From the NCBI GenBank assembly GCA_009845505.1, contig VXZL01000191.1:1-17582 (forward strand): a stretch of DNA of 17,582 nucleotides, read 5' to 3'. The first letter of the stretch is position 1. Each line of letters starts with the position of its first letter. The translations under genes and the position numbers were made by a program. Positions 1 through 7,080 of the stretch are shown in pieces. This DNA comes from Candidatus Poribacteria bacterium. GTDB taxonomy: Bacteria; Poribacteria; WGA-4E; WGA-3G. The notes below the pieces were generated by a model, which worked only from the letters and a program-made list of their open reading frames with translations, had not been told where the DNA came from and did no database searches.

Positions 1-60
1 TCATTATAGCACAATCTTCCTTTAGGGAGTGGCCTAAAAAACCGTAGGCAGTACATAATC

Positions 61-501
61 ATGAACTTTACACTGCGTTTTGTGGGTATCTGGATAGTAA
101 TCTTTGCAATGGTATTGGCAAATGCTTCAGGCGCAACAGCCGATAGAACATCAAATGATTCGCCTGACAAAACATCAAATCGTACTGATGCTGAAACTTT
201 TTATTTTTCAACGCTTGTCATACTCGGCACCGTCGGTTTGGGAAATTGGTTGACCCCTTTAGATGATTGGCAGGCTGAGATTCGCAAACTCAAGCAAGAT
301 GAAGCGTTCATTGAACGTTGGATGTTACTCTACGATGATGCAGCCTCTCTCGAAAAAGCGAAAAAGGCGATTATGAAAATTCAGGAACGTCGGAAAGCCC
401 TGGAGAAGAAATACAACCGCTGGAAATGGTTATATTATCCCGCGGTAGGCATCGTTGGCGCGAGTGCTGTATCCCTACTTGTCTGGTTGACGAGAGATTA
501 A
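61..501 (+). CDS. Small membrane-anchored coiled-coil protein, function unknown
   Basis: I do not recognise this 146-residue protein. Residues 6-22 are a hydrophobic signal or anchor segment, followed by a possible signal peptidase site (Ala-Thr-Ala at 25-27) and a polar stretch rich in Ser, Thr, Asp and Asn with a repeated TSN motif. Residues 49-61 are moderately hydrophobic. Residues 70-121 are highly charged and look helical or coiled-coil, and residues 124-143 form a clear C-terminal transmembrane segment ending in Thr-Arg-Asp. The likely topology is a periplasmic helical domain held by one or two membrane segments. The ATG at 61 has no obvious Shine-Dalgarno sequence. The stop codon is followed after one base by the rtcB start, so the two are probably translated as a pair, which is the only functional hint. 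Confidence 0.7.
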   Translation: MNFTLRFVGIWIVIFAMVLANASGATADRTSNDSPDKTSNRTDAETFYFSTLVILGTVGLGNWLTPLDDWQAEIRKLKQDEAFIERWMLLYDDAASLEKAKKAIMKIQERRKALEKKYNRWKWLYYPAVGIVGASAVSLLVWLTRD

Positions 502-502
502 C

Positions 503-1957
503 ATGACAGAAAACATAACACTACAAAAAATAGACGAATACCGCTGGCGTATCCCGAAGAGTTATATGAAAGGCATGCGCGTGGATGGCATCATATACGC
601 CAACGAGAGACTCCTTGAACAGACCAAAAGTGAAGAGGCACTGCAACAGGTCGCAAACGTTGCGCATCTTCCGGGCATCGTTAAACACTCCCTCGCAATG
701 CCCGATTTGCACTGGGGATACGGGTTTGTTATCGGTGGTGTCGCTGCGACAGATCCCCAAGCAGATGGTGTCGTCTCTCCCGGCGGCATCGGATACGACA
801 TCAATTGTGGTGTCCGTCTTATCCGGACGAACCTCGATGTCTCGCAGCTGGAGGGGAAACGGAAAGCACTCGTCGCCAAGTTGTTCGAGAACGTTCCGTG
901 TGGTGTCGGTTCAAAAGGCAAAATTCGTCTCACCGTCCAAGAAGAGCGGCAGATGTTGGAAAAAGGGGCCCTCTGGTCAATTGAGCGCGAATACGGACAT
1001 CCCGGTGATCTTGACTTTACCGAAGCGACTGGGTTTCTCCAACACGCCAACGCCGACGCTGCGAGCAAACGTGCCTTAGAACGCGGCAAAAATCAACTCG
1101 GCACCCTTGGATCTGGCAACCATTTCCTTGAGGTACAAACCGTTGACCGCGTCTTTTACCGAGAAGCCGCCGATGCTATGGGGTTACGCGAGGGTAATAT
1201 CTGTGTCATGATTCACACGGGTTCACGCGGTTTTGGCTACCAGATTTGCGATGAACACGTCAAGAGTTGGGTCAGAGTTGCTGAAAGATACGGTATCAAT
1301 CTCCCTGACCGCCAGCTCGCCTCTGCACCGATTAACTCACCCGAAGGACAGGACTACATCACCGCGATGGCGTGTAGTGCAAATTATGCGTGGAACAATC
1401 GACAGTGCATCATGCACCTCGTCCGTCAGACCTTCATGCAGTTTTTTGAGACGACTGAAGATGAACTCGGTTTGGAACTCGTCTACGATGTTGCACATAA
1501 CATCGGAAAGTTTGAAAAACACACCGTAGATGGAAAAGAACGTGAGTTGTTTATCCATCGCAAAGGTGCGACCCGCGCCTTTCCAGCAGGACATCCAGAG
1601 ATACCTGACAAATACCAGAAAATCGGACAACCCGTCTTAATTCCCGGCGACATGGGGACTGCCTCTTACGTGCTTGTTGGGAATCCGGGGGCAATGGCGG
1701 AGACATGGGGTACAACCTGCCACGGTGCCGGTAGAGTGCTCTCACGGCGGAAAGCAATTGCCTTAACAAAAGGACGTTCTATCCAGAAAGACTTGGAAGC
1801 GCAGGGCATCTATGTGCGCGCGGAAGGCAGGCGCACGCTCCAGGAAGAGGTCCCCGAAGCCTACAAAGATGTTGATGAGGTCGTCCGCGTCGTTGACAAG
1901 GCAGGACTCTCCCGACGCGTCGCCCGCCTCCGTCCTATCGGTGTTGTAAAAGGTTGA
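503..1957 (+). CDS. rtcB: RtcB RNA ligase (3'-phosphate/5'-hydroxyl RNA splicing ligase)
   Basis: RtcB joins RNA ends bearing a 2',3'-cyclic or 3'-phosphate to 5'-hydroxyl ends, using GTP and Mn2+, in tRNA splicing or RNA repair in the cytoplasm. At 484 residues the length is normal. The family signatures are all visible: the metal-site region GGIGYDINCGVR (Asp99, Cys102), GSGNHFLE with Asn206 and His207, the HTGSRG motif with His238, AHNIGKFE with His332, and CHGAGR with His407, which corresponds to the histidine that becomes guanylylated. The protein therefore looks catalytically intact. The start is one base after the stop of the upstream coiled-coil gene. No archease or RtcA gene is nearby. 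Downstream lies a gene-free region with a strong sigma-54 type promoter; in enterobacteria rtc operons are under sigma-54 control through RtcR, but here the promoter lies after the gene, not before it. Confidence 0.96.
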   Translation: MTENITLQKIDEYRWRIPKSYMKGMRVDGIIYANERLLEQTKSEEALQQVANVAHLPGIVKHSLAMPDLHWGYGFVIGGVAATDPQADGVVSPGGIGYDINCGVRLIRTNLDVSQLEGKRKALVAKLFENVPCGVGSKGKIRLTVQEERQMLEKGALWSIEREYGHPGDLDFTEATGFLQHANADAASKRALERGKNQLGTLGSGNHFLEVQTVDRVFYREAADAMGLREGNICVMIHTGSRGFGYQICDEHVKSWVRVAERYGINLPDRQLASAPINSPEGQDYITAMACSANYAWNNRQCIMHLVRQTFMQFFETTEDELGLELVYDVAHNIGKFEKHTVDGKERELFIHRKGATRAFPAGHPEIPDKYQKIGQPVLIPGDMGTASYVLVGNPGAMAETWGTTCHGAGRVLSRRKAIALTKGRSIQKDLEAQGIYVRAEGRRTLQEEVPEAYKDVDEVVRVVDKAGLSRRVARLRPIGVVKG

Positions 1958-2015
1958 AAAGTAGTATGGACCTGCTGTTCGTTACAAACCGGACCTACCG
2001 TGTGCAATTATGATC

Positions 2016-2043
2016 CTGCCGACTGCTGATGGCTGACTGCTAT
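2016..2043. repeat. Degenerate heptamer tandem repeat
   Basis: Four consecutive seven-base units can be read: CTGCCGA, CTGCTGA, TGGCTGA and CTGCTAT. A second heptamer block of related composition occurs upstream of the sirC-like gene at about 12547-12574. Both are intergenic. Confidence 0.5.
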
Positions 2044-2137
2044 ATGCCAATGTCTATTTTTTTATCAGTTTTATTAGAGTCTGTTCAAAAAATAGGCAAT
2101 TCCGCCTTATAAATCACCCAAAACAGCCCCTTTTTGA

Positions 2138-2154
2138 TTGGCACGAAAATTGCA
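2138..2154 (+). promoter_or_regulatory. Sigma-54 (RpoN) type -24/-12 promoter
   Basis: The sequence reads TTGGCACG, four A, then TTGCA, a full match to the family consensus (YTGGCACG, four bases, TTGCW). The invariant GG (2140-2141) and GC (2152-2153) are exactly ten bases apart. The predicted start of transcription is near 2165. It faces the toxin-antitoxin genes but is followed by a separate sigma-70 promoter and a terminator-like T-run before the first gene. The AT-rich stretch upstream could carry an activator site, which I cannot identify. Confidence 0.7.
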
Positions 2155-2164
2155 CGTCCCTATG

Positions 2165-2297
2165 TAAGCCTCCTTGGGTAAGCCGGAGCCATATTTCCTA
2201 AAAGGTGTAGTTTGCAAGCCTCTGTTGCATGCGTGAGTTAGGTTAGGACCCTGAACCTCTTGGAACCGACTGGAAGTGTGGTTTCCGGCTCCTTTTT
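2165..2297 (+). ncRNA. Candidate sigma-54-driven structured small RNA
   Basis: This is the stretch from the predicted sigma-54 start to a five-T run. Possible pairings include a closing helix GGAGCC (2185-2190) with GGCTCC (2287-2292) immediately before the T-run, a hairpin TGCAA/TTGCA around a seven-base loop near 2212-2230, a hairpin AGGTT/AACCT near 2240-2257, and CTGGAA (2270-2275) with TTCCGG (2283-2288). It contains no good reading frame with a ribosome binding site. I compared it by eye with cyclic-di-GMP, glutamine and cobalamin riboswitch cores and saw no match. It may instead be the leader of a lost or moved gene. Existence as a transcript is an inference. Confidence 0.3.
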
Positions 2298-2352
2298 CTC
2301 CAATCTATTTTTTTCATTCGAGCTCGACACGGTTTCGTTAGTCACGAAACTG

Positions 2353-2381
2353 TTGACACCCTCCCAAAAATATGTGATAAT
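2353..2381 (+). promoter_or_regulatory. Sigma-70 promoter for the toxin-antitoxin pair
   Basis: TTGACA (2353-2358), a 17-base spacer and GATAAT (2376-2381) give a near-consensus promoter. Transcription would start near 2388, about 28 bases before the antitoxin ATG at 2416. This supports the shorter antitoxin start. Confidence 0.75.
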
Positions 2382-2415
2382 TGCCCTAAAATTTGAAATC
2401 CTGGCGGAGAAACCG

Positions 2416-3120
2416 ATGAAAAAACTTGCCGATATGTCCCGTGACGACATCTATGAACTGCTCCAACGCGTTACCCATGAGGACTTTTTTGATTCACATA
2501 AACGCCTCATGCGTTTGCTCAACGCGCCACCTTCGGCAGAAAGTGAGGCGGAATTGGTAGCAGAATTCCGAGAATTTTTCTGCGAATACACATCTCTCGC
2601 CTTGTGGTTAGAGGAATACGAAGAGAATCCGCTTCAGGGCTTAGATCCGCACACCGCGCTTGCGAAAAAACTGAGGCGGCACCTCGACTACATTCACGCC
2701 AATCGGAAAACAACGCTTGATGACCGAATGGACAAACGGATGGGTATCCCCTTAGAAAGCGAGTCGGTACCAGAGATAAAGGTATCCGAGCTGCCACCAG
2801 CGGAATTCCGAGCGTTGCTCCGTGTTCTCGTTGCAGAGGAACTCTTTAGTGTCCGCGAACAGGTTGTTGCGTTGCTGCAGGAGAATCCTTCGCGTCAACA
2901 GTTAGATGCATCGTTTCGCGAGTTGTTCGTCGCCTACGAACTTTTTGAACTGGTATTAGACCCATATCATTATGATCCAGACGAGGGATTGGAATTACGG
3001 CCCGAAGTTGCCGCAGAGATTGATCAGAGCATCGCGGATTACGAGTCTGGGAAAGTTAAAGCGATTCCCATTGAAGAGGTGGCGAAAAAACTTGGGTTGG
3101 ATTGGGAATGTATCGATTAA
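2416..3120 (+). CDS. Long two-domain antitoxin-like protein paired with a RelE/ParE toxin
   Basis: This 234-residue acidic, helical protein is read as the antitoxin of the pair because it overlaps the toxin gene by 13 bases and its tail (DYESGKVKAIPIEEV, about 208-222) resembles the C-terminal end of small RelB/Phd-type antitoxins. Typical antitoxins have 70-100 residues. Here residues about 10-92 and 128-210 look like copies of one unit: LLQRVTHEDFF against LLRVLVAEELF, FREFFCEYTSLALWL against FRELFVAYELFELVL, and each ends in an Asp-Tyr pair. Only the second copy continues into the antitoxin-like tail. The start at 2416 is supported by GGCGGAGA at 2403-2410 and by the promoter just upstream. 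No classical DNA-binding domain is recognised, so the family assignment rests on context and the tail. Confidence 0.65.
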   Translation: MKKLADMSRDDIYELLQRVTHEDFFDSHKRLMRLLNAPPSAESEAELVAEFREFFCEYTSLALWLEEYEENPLQGLDPHTALAKKLRRHLDYIHANRKTTLDDRMDKRMGIPLESESVPEIKVSELPPAEFRALLRVLVAEELFSVREQVVALLQENPSRQQLDASFRELFVAYELFELVLDPYHYDPDEGLELRPEVAAEIDQSIADYESGKVKAIPIEEVAKKLGLDWECID

Positions 3121-3362
3121 GAATCATGCCAAAAGCTGAAGATGGCTTAGCTCAGTTGGATGCTACAATAGTCCCGAGGGTTCGCAAAAAAATGGATAGG
3201 TTATGCGAAACTGGTCCAATGGGCCGGCACAAAGCACTAAAAGGAAAAGATAGGGGAAAGTTCAGTGTCCCAGTAGGGAGCTATCGAATCGTATATTCCT
3301 TTGATACGCGAGAGCAAGTGGTGATTGTTCACCGGATTGGACATCGTAGCAGCGTCTATTAG
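3108..3362 (+). CDS. RelE/ParE superfamily toxin
   Basis: This 84-residue basic protein has the form of a type II toxin of the RelE/ParE fold. An N-terminal strand (MYRLRIMPKAED) and a helical region lead to the core GKFSVPVGSYRIVYSF and the C-terminal VHRIGHRSSVY, which closely follows the common family ending with a Gly-His-Arg and a final Tyr. RelE members cut mRNA on ribosomes whereas ParE members poison gyrase; I cannot tell which this is, although the RIGHR ending is more usual in RelE-like proteins. The ATG at 3108 is preferred over a TTG six bases earlier. It overlaps the antitoxin gene by 13 bases, the usual coupling. Its stop lies only three bases from the stop of the convergent flavoprotein gene, so the two transcripts probably overlap at their ends. 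Confidence 0.85.
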   Translation: MYRLRIMPKAEDGLAQLDATIVPRVRKKMDRLCETGPMGRHKALKGKDRGKFSVPVGSYRIVYSFDTREQVVIVHRIGHRSSVY

Positions 3363-3365
3363 AGG

Positions 3366-4793
3366 TCAACTTGACCGAACCAATTTCCGCAAAGTCTGAA
3401 TCAACGTTCCCTCTGAGAACCATTTCCCTGCCACGCGCCATGTACTGCTCGAAAAAGTCGGATACACGTGGATCATACCACTCAATTTCCGCAAGGGAAT
3501 TCCCGTCTGCATCGCCAAGACGTATTCATGGATAACTTCACCCGCGTTAGCTCCCACAATGTGAACGCCTAATATTTTCCCACTCCACCGACTCGCAATA
3601 ACTTTTGTGAAACCTTGCGTCTCACCTTCAGCAACCGCTCTATCAACATCCGTTTGGTCGAGTGTGAACACGTCAACATCACCATGTTTCTCGCGTGCCT
3701 CTACCTCCGTCAATCCGCATCGAGCGACCTCTGGATCACAGAAGGTTGTCCACGGCACAACAGCGTAGTTAATCGATTTGGAGAACGGGAAAAAAATATT
3801 GCGGATAAGCAGCTGCGCTTGAAACGCTGCGACGTGCGTAAACAGATAGTGTCCAATCACATCACCTGCAGCATAAATATTTTTGACGCTCGTCTGAAGT
3901 TTGTTGTTCACTTCGATTCCGCGTCTACCTACCTGAACTCCGATTTTATCGAGTTCTAAACCCTCAACGTTCGGTGCGCGACCTGCAGCGATTAGGATTT
4001 TATCGAACGTCTGTTCTATACTACCCCCTTCACTACTGCTGAGAACCACCTTTGTGCCTTCTCCATTTTGTGCGACCGCTGTTATATTCGTGTTGAGTCG
4101 GAGGGTGAGACCGTCTGCGCGAAGGTAGTGGAGCATCTGTTCAGAGACATCGGTATCTTCTTTCGTCAAGATGCGTTCACTCCGTTGGACTATCGTCACA
4201 TCGGCACCAAGACGATGAAATGCCTGTCCGAGTTCAACACCGATTGGACCCGCACCAACAACCAACAGCCGTTCAGGGAACTCTTCTAATTCCCAAACTG
4301 TTTCGCTATCAAGATAATCACAGAGTTCCAATCCGGGTATAGGAGGGGCAAGGGGGCGAGACCCCGTGCTAATCACGAATTTTTTGCTTTTGAGGGTGCG
4401 TGTCTCGTTATTCTCAACATCTTCTACGACGAAAGTATCGGACGATTCAAAGTGTCCGCTTCCGAAGATAACATCGACTCCCATCTCGCGGAACCGTTCA
4501 GGATTGTCGTGTTCCTCTTCAATTGTGTGTTGCGTACTTTGCACGTATTCCATCACCCGCTGCCAGTTAGGTGTACCGTCTGTGGCTGCAACGCCATATT
4601 TCTCTGCGTTCTGTATGTAATTCGCGACCTTCGCCGCTTTCATGAGTGCTTTCGATGGCACGCATCCCGTCCAGAGGCAATCACCGCCAATACGATGCTT
4701 TTCCACAAGTGCTGTCTTTTTGCCTAACTTTGCGCCCGCCACCGCGAGCACAAGACCCGCGCTGCCACCGCCGATGATTGTCAAATCATACAT
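3366..4793 (-). CDS. Mercuric-reductase-like FAD/NAD(P) disulfide oxidoreductase
   Basis: This 475-residue enzyme belongs to the class I pyridine nucleotide-disulfide oxidoreductases (lipoamide dehydrogenase, mercuric reductase, glutathione reductase). It shows the FAD fingerprint IIGGGSAG near the N-terminus, the redox pair in DCLWTGCVPSKA, the second Rossmann motif VVGAGPIGVELG, the AAGDV flavin motif, and a dimerisation domain. At the C-terminus, where lipoamide dehydrogenase has His-Pro-Thr followed by Glu, this protein reads HVYPTFSSS: Tyr replaces the proton-relay His and Ser replaces Glu. That argues against lipoamide dehydrogenase and is closer to mercuric-reductase-like proteins. No N-terminal metal-binding domain or C-terminal Cys pair is present, so mercury reduction is unproven. 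The ATG at 4793 sits 7 bases after GGAGAGG; one at 4799 is an alternative. It is the second gene of an operon with the amidohydrolase. Confidence 0.88.
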   Translation of the reverse strand: MYDLTIIGGGSAGLVLAVAGAKLGKKTALVEKHRIGGDCLWTGCVPSKALMKAAKVANYIQNAEKYGVAATDGTPNWQRVMEYVQSTQHTIEEEHDNPERFREMGVDVIFGSGHFESSDTFVVEDVENNETRTLKSKKFVISTGSRPLAPPIPGLELCDYLDSETVWELEEFPERLLVVGAGPIGVELGQAFHRLGADVTIVQRSERILTKEDTDVSEQMLHYLRADGLTLRLNTNITAVAQNGEGTKVVLSSSEGGSIEQTFDKILIAAGRAPNVEGLELDKIGVQVGRRGIEVNNKLQTSVKNIYAAGDVIGHYLFTHVAAFQAQLLIRNIFFPFSKSINYAVVPWTTFCDPEVARCGLTEVEAREKHGDVDVFTLDQTDVDRAVAEGETQGFTKVIASRWSGKILGVHIVGANAGEVIHEYVLAMQTGIPLRKLSGMIHVYPTFSSSTWRVAGKWFSEGTLIQTLRKLVRSS

Positions 4794-4818
4794 ATCCATT
4801 CCTCTCCACACTGTTCTA

Positions 4819-6366
4819 TTACCGTTGTTGACGGAGTACCTTGCCGGGCAACTGGCCCGTCACGTTTCCGTCTTCGACAACTAAAACGCCGTTAACGAGT
4901 ACCCAGTTTACACCGACAGGTGATTGCACCGGATCGAACCATGTAGAGCGGTCTGCAACAGTTTCCGGGTTGAAAACAACGATGTCCGCAGCAAGACCAC
5001 GGTTAATTCTACCTCGGTCGGACAGCCGGAAGCGTTCCGCTGGAAAACCGCTCATTTTATAGATGGCTTCTTGGAGAGAAATTAGTTGGCGTTCGCGCAC
5101 AAACTTGCCCAGATACTGCACGAAACACCCATAACTTCGCGGATGTGGATGTGGAATATTGTAGACCCCATCACTCGCAATCATCATACGAGGGTGGTTC
5201 GCAGTGCGGTTCAAAATGCGCTCGTTTTCTTCAGGCGGTGTTGCCCACGGCATCACAAAGGTTTCAATGGCGGCTTCTTCACAGATGAGGTCAAAGGCGA
5301 AGTCTTCATTAGATTTACCGACGCTTTTAGCGGCTTCAGCAAGCACCATCCCGATAAACCTACCAGAACGGTTATATCCGACAATCTGATTGCCTTGGCG
5401 TAGTTCACCGCTAAGATGTGTGATTGATTTTTCTCGGACTTCAGGGTCTTCGAGGTTTGTTAACATATCGTTAGGGGCGCCGGTCTGAAATTCCATCGGA
5501 AGCATCATTGCCAGATGGGTCATGCCTGCAGGATAGAGATAGGATTCAAAGGTCAAATCTATCTGCTCTCTCTCGACACGTTCGAGGATTTCAGCGGCTT
5601 CGTCGTCAACGCGTTCGTGTGAGATATGGACAGGAATCTCAGCGCGTTGTGCAATCTCGATCGTCTCTTCCCACGCCTGTTTTCTGCCGAGGATACGGTA
5701 ACGGATGTGCGCGGCGTAGATAGCATCGTAACCCGCAGCGATCTTTGAAAGGTAAACCAACTCATGTAAATCCGCATTCGCTGAGGGTTGATAATCGAGA
5801 CCTAAGCAGAGACAACACGCACCTGCTTCCAACCACTCACGGGTGATGTATTCCATCACTTTCAGTTCGTCTGGTGTTGCCGGACGTGGATCCCACCCCA
5901 TCGCATTGAGGCGAACGGCACAGTGCGGGACCTGTGGATAGAGGTTCGCCGGGATCCGCCCGTCGAACATACTCAGATACGCCTCTGGCGTTTGCCAGTT
6001 GAGAGGGACTTCATCGTCTCCGTAAGCGAATTGTGTGTAGTGCCACATTTCTTGCGCTTGTTTTGGTGATAGAGGTGCCCATCCAAAACCGTCTGGCGCG
6101 GCTAAGTGCGTCGTTACGCCTTGACTAACGGCTGCGAATTGATCTCGTCCACCGAGTAGTGCAATCTCAGAATGAACATGTACATCAATGAAACCCGGAC
6201 AAACGACCTGTCCCGCCGCAGATATTCTATGCGCTGTTTCCGCCTGCTCAAGGTCTCCGATAGCAGCAATGTGGTCGCCTTGGATACCGATATCTGCTAC
6301 AAACGGTTCTCGTTTCCCTGTTCCATCGATAATATTTCCGCCAGAAATAATTGTGTCAAATCTCAT
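4819..6366 (-). CDS. D-aminoacylase-like amidohydrolase (N-acyl-D-amino-acid deacylase family)
   Basis: This 515-residue member of the amidohydrolase superfamily probably hydrolyses an N-acyl amino acid or a related amide or cyclic amide. It has a small beta domain at both ends and a central barrel. Metal-site residues are visible: FIDVHVHSE (His63 and His65), His220 in AAHIRYR, His250 in VHISHE, and the late Asp399 in IASDG. The C-terminal part (GRINRGLAADIVVFNPETV, then WVLVNG) is characteristic. The bridging cysteine expected in a G-C-G motif of studied D-aminoacylases appears to be Asp92 (APDGFGWAPLS), so substrate and metal use may differ. The start at 6366 has GAGGAG six bases upstream; an ATG at 6372 would touch the ribosome binding site. 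It leads a minus-strand operon and has its own promoter. Confidence 0.85.
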   Translation of the reverse strand: MRFDTIISGGNIIDGTGKREPFVADIGIQGDHIAAIGDLEQAETAHRISAAGQVVCPGFIDVHVHSEIALLGGRDQFAAVSQGVTTHLAAPDGFGWAPLSPKQAQEMWHYTQFAYGDDEVPLNWQTPEAYLSMFDGRIPANLYPQVPHCAVRLNAMGWDPRPATPDELKVMEYITREWLEAGACCLCLGLDYQPSANADLHELVYLSKIAAGYDAIYAAHIRYRILGRKQAWEETIEIAQRAEIPVHISHERVDDEAAEILERVEREQIDLTFESYLYPAGMTHLAMMLPMEFQTGAPNDMLTNLEDPEVREKSITHLSGELRQGNQIVGYNRSGRFIGMVLAEAAKSVGKSNEDFAFDLICEEAAIETFVMPWATPPEENERILNRTANHPRMMIASDGVYNIPHPHPRSYGCFVQYLGKFVRERQLISLQEAIYKMSGFPAERFRLSDRGRINRGLAADIVVFNPETVADRSTWFDPVQSPVGVNWVLVNGVLVVEDGNVTGQLPGKVLRQQR

Positions 6367-6390
6367 AAGCATCTCCTCAATTGTTGATTT

Positions 6391-6419
6391 AACCTATCAC
6401 CGGAAGCGATGTATGTCAA
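6391..6419 (-). promoter_or_regulatory. Sigma-70 promoter for the amidohydrolase operon
   Basis: On the minus strand TTGACA (6414-6419) is followed by 17 bases and TAGGTT (6391-6396). The -35 is perfect and the -10 is weak. Transcription would start about 18 bases before the amidohydrolase ATG. It diverges from the lipoprotein promoter, leaving about 40 bases between the two -35 boxes where a shared regulator could bind. Confidence 0.5.
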
Positions 6420-6458
6420 CGGAAAACTTACGTAGAGACGGTCTTCCAGTGATTTGCT

Positions 6459-6487
6459 TTGACAAAAAATCCAACCCTTGATACAAT
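6459..6487 (+). promoter_or_regulatory. Sigma-70 promoter for the lipoprotein gene
   Basis: TTGACA (6459-6464), a 17-base spacer and TACAAT (6482-6487) form a near-consensus promoter with a start near 6494. It overlaps the 5' end of the longest reading frame, which shows that translation must start further on, at 6552. Confidence 0.75.
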
Positions 6488-6551
6488 ACTGGTTAGGATT
6501 CATTGCCAAATTCATTCGGGTATTTCTTACACCACAATAGGAGAAGAGCGC

Positions 6552-7037
6552 ATGCGTCAAACCTACGCTTTCATCAGAACTTTGCTCGTAAATCCGTATG
6601 TCACGTTAGGGGTAGCCCTATTGCCGTTGATGGTTGTGTTGAGCAGTTGTAGTGAGACTGCTTCTGGTGGCAGCGGTTTTACGGATGTAGGACGCGATGA
6701 ACCGACTATCGTTGATTCTGTTTTAGCAATTAGCGTCTTTGATGATAGGCCCGATGGCATCACTACGACCTTTGTTGCTGGGGTCAACGACCAAGTGTTC
6801 TTATGGATTCTGTGGGGGAATGTCGCAGAACAACATACGGTTGAAGTCTCATGGTTCTCACCAGAGGACGACCTGGACGATCCGCCGTTCTGGAGTGAAG
6901 AGAAAACCCTCACCTCAACGACCGGCGATAAAATTACATGGTTTTACATAGACCTACCCGATGATACCGGTGAGTGGTTCGTTGAAATCTATCTTGATGA
7001 TCTCTTCGAGCGGAGTCATATTTTTTGGGTAGAATAA
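6552..7037 (+). CDS. Small predicted lipoprotein, function unknown
   Basis: I do not recognise the family. The 161-residue product has basic residues at the N-terminus, a hydrophobic stretch (about 11-30) and a lipobox Leu-Ser-Ser-Cys with the lipidated Cys at 33, so it should be a membrane-anchored lipoprotein with a mature part of about 129 residues. The mature part is acidic, rich in Asp, Trp and Phe, with alternating hydrophobic residues suggesting a small beta-sandwich (for example HTVEVSWFSPEDD and GEWFVEIYLDD). Such a domain could bind a ligand or partner, but nothing specific can be said. The ATG at 6552 is chosen because AGGAGA lies about 10 bases upstream and the promoter rules out a start at 6459. 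The oxidoreductase gene begins 43 bases later and may be co-transcribed. Confidence 0.75.
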   Translation: MRQTYAFIRTLLVNPYVTLGVALLPLMVVLSSCSETASGGSGFTDVGRDEPTIVDSVLAISVFDDRPDGITTTFVAGVNDQVFLWILWGNVAEQHTVEVSWFSPEDDLDDPPFWSEEKTLTSTTGDKITWFYIDLPDDTGEWFVEIYLDDLFERSHIFWVE

Positions 7038-7080
7038 TGCAGGTAAACTCCTATCTATTTACAACCGGAAGGAGAAAACC

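Larger units (their letters stand above)
1958..2415 (+). other. Gene-free region between rtcB and the toxin-antitoxin pair
   Basis: No convincing protein is encoded here. In order, the region holds a four-unit degenerate heptamer repeat (about 2016-2043), an AT-rich stretch with a seven-T run near 2055, a sigma-54 type promoter (2138-2154), a roughly 130-base stretch able to form hairpins and ending in CTCC plus five T, and a sigma-70 promoter (2353-2381) for the antitoxin gene. An open frame in register with the antitoxin extends up to 2260, but it runs through the sigma-70 promoter and has no ribosome binding site, so I treat it as non-coding. Confidence 0.6.

Noticed and set aside
562..1089. 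Long antisense frame inside rtcB
   Set aside because: It is a shadow of the rtcB codons with no start signal and no protein-like motifs; similar shadows exist across the other genes.
1958..2065. Terminator after rtcB at the seven-T run near 2055
   Set aside because: No stable hairpin directly precedes the T-run.
2165..2297. Known riboswitch, such as a cyclic-di-GMP or glutamine class
   Set aside because: The conserved core bases of these classes were not found by eye, so only a generic structured RNA is proposed.
2260..2415. N-terminal extension of the antitoxin frame up to 2260
   Set aside because: It contains the TTGACA/GATAAT promoter, lacks a ribosome binding site, and the ATG at 2416 has a good one.
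3366..4793. Dihydrolipoamide dehydrogenase
   Set aside because: The C-terminal His-Glu pair of that enzyme is replaced by Tyr and Ser, and no 2-oxoacid dehydrogenase genes are nearby.
6459..6551. Upstream start for the lipoprotein
   Set aside because: The first codon would lie within the -35 box, and the signal peptide and lipobox fit the start at 6552.
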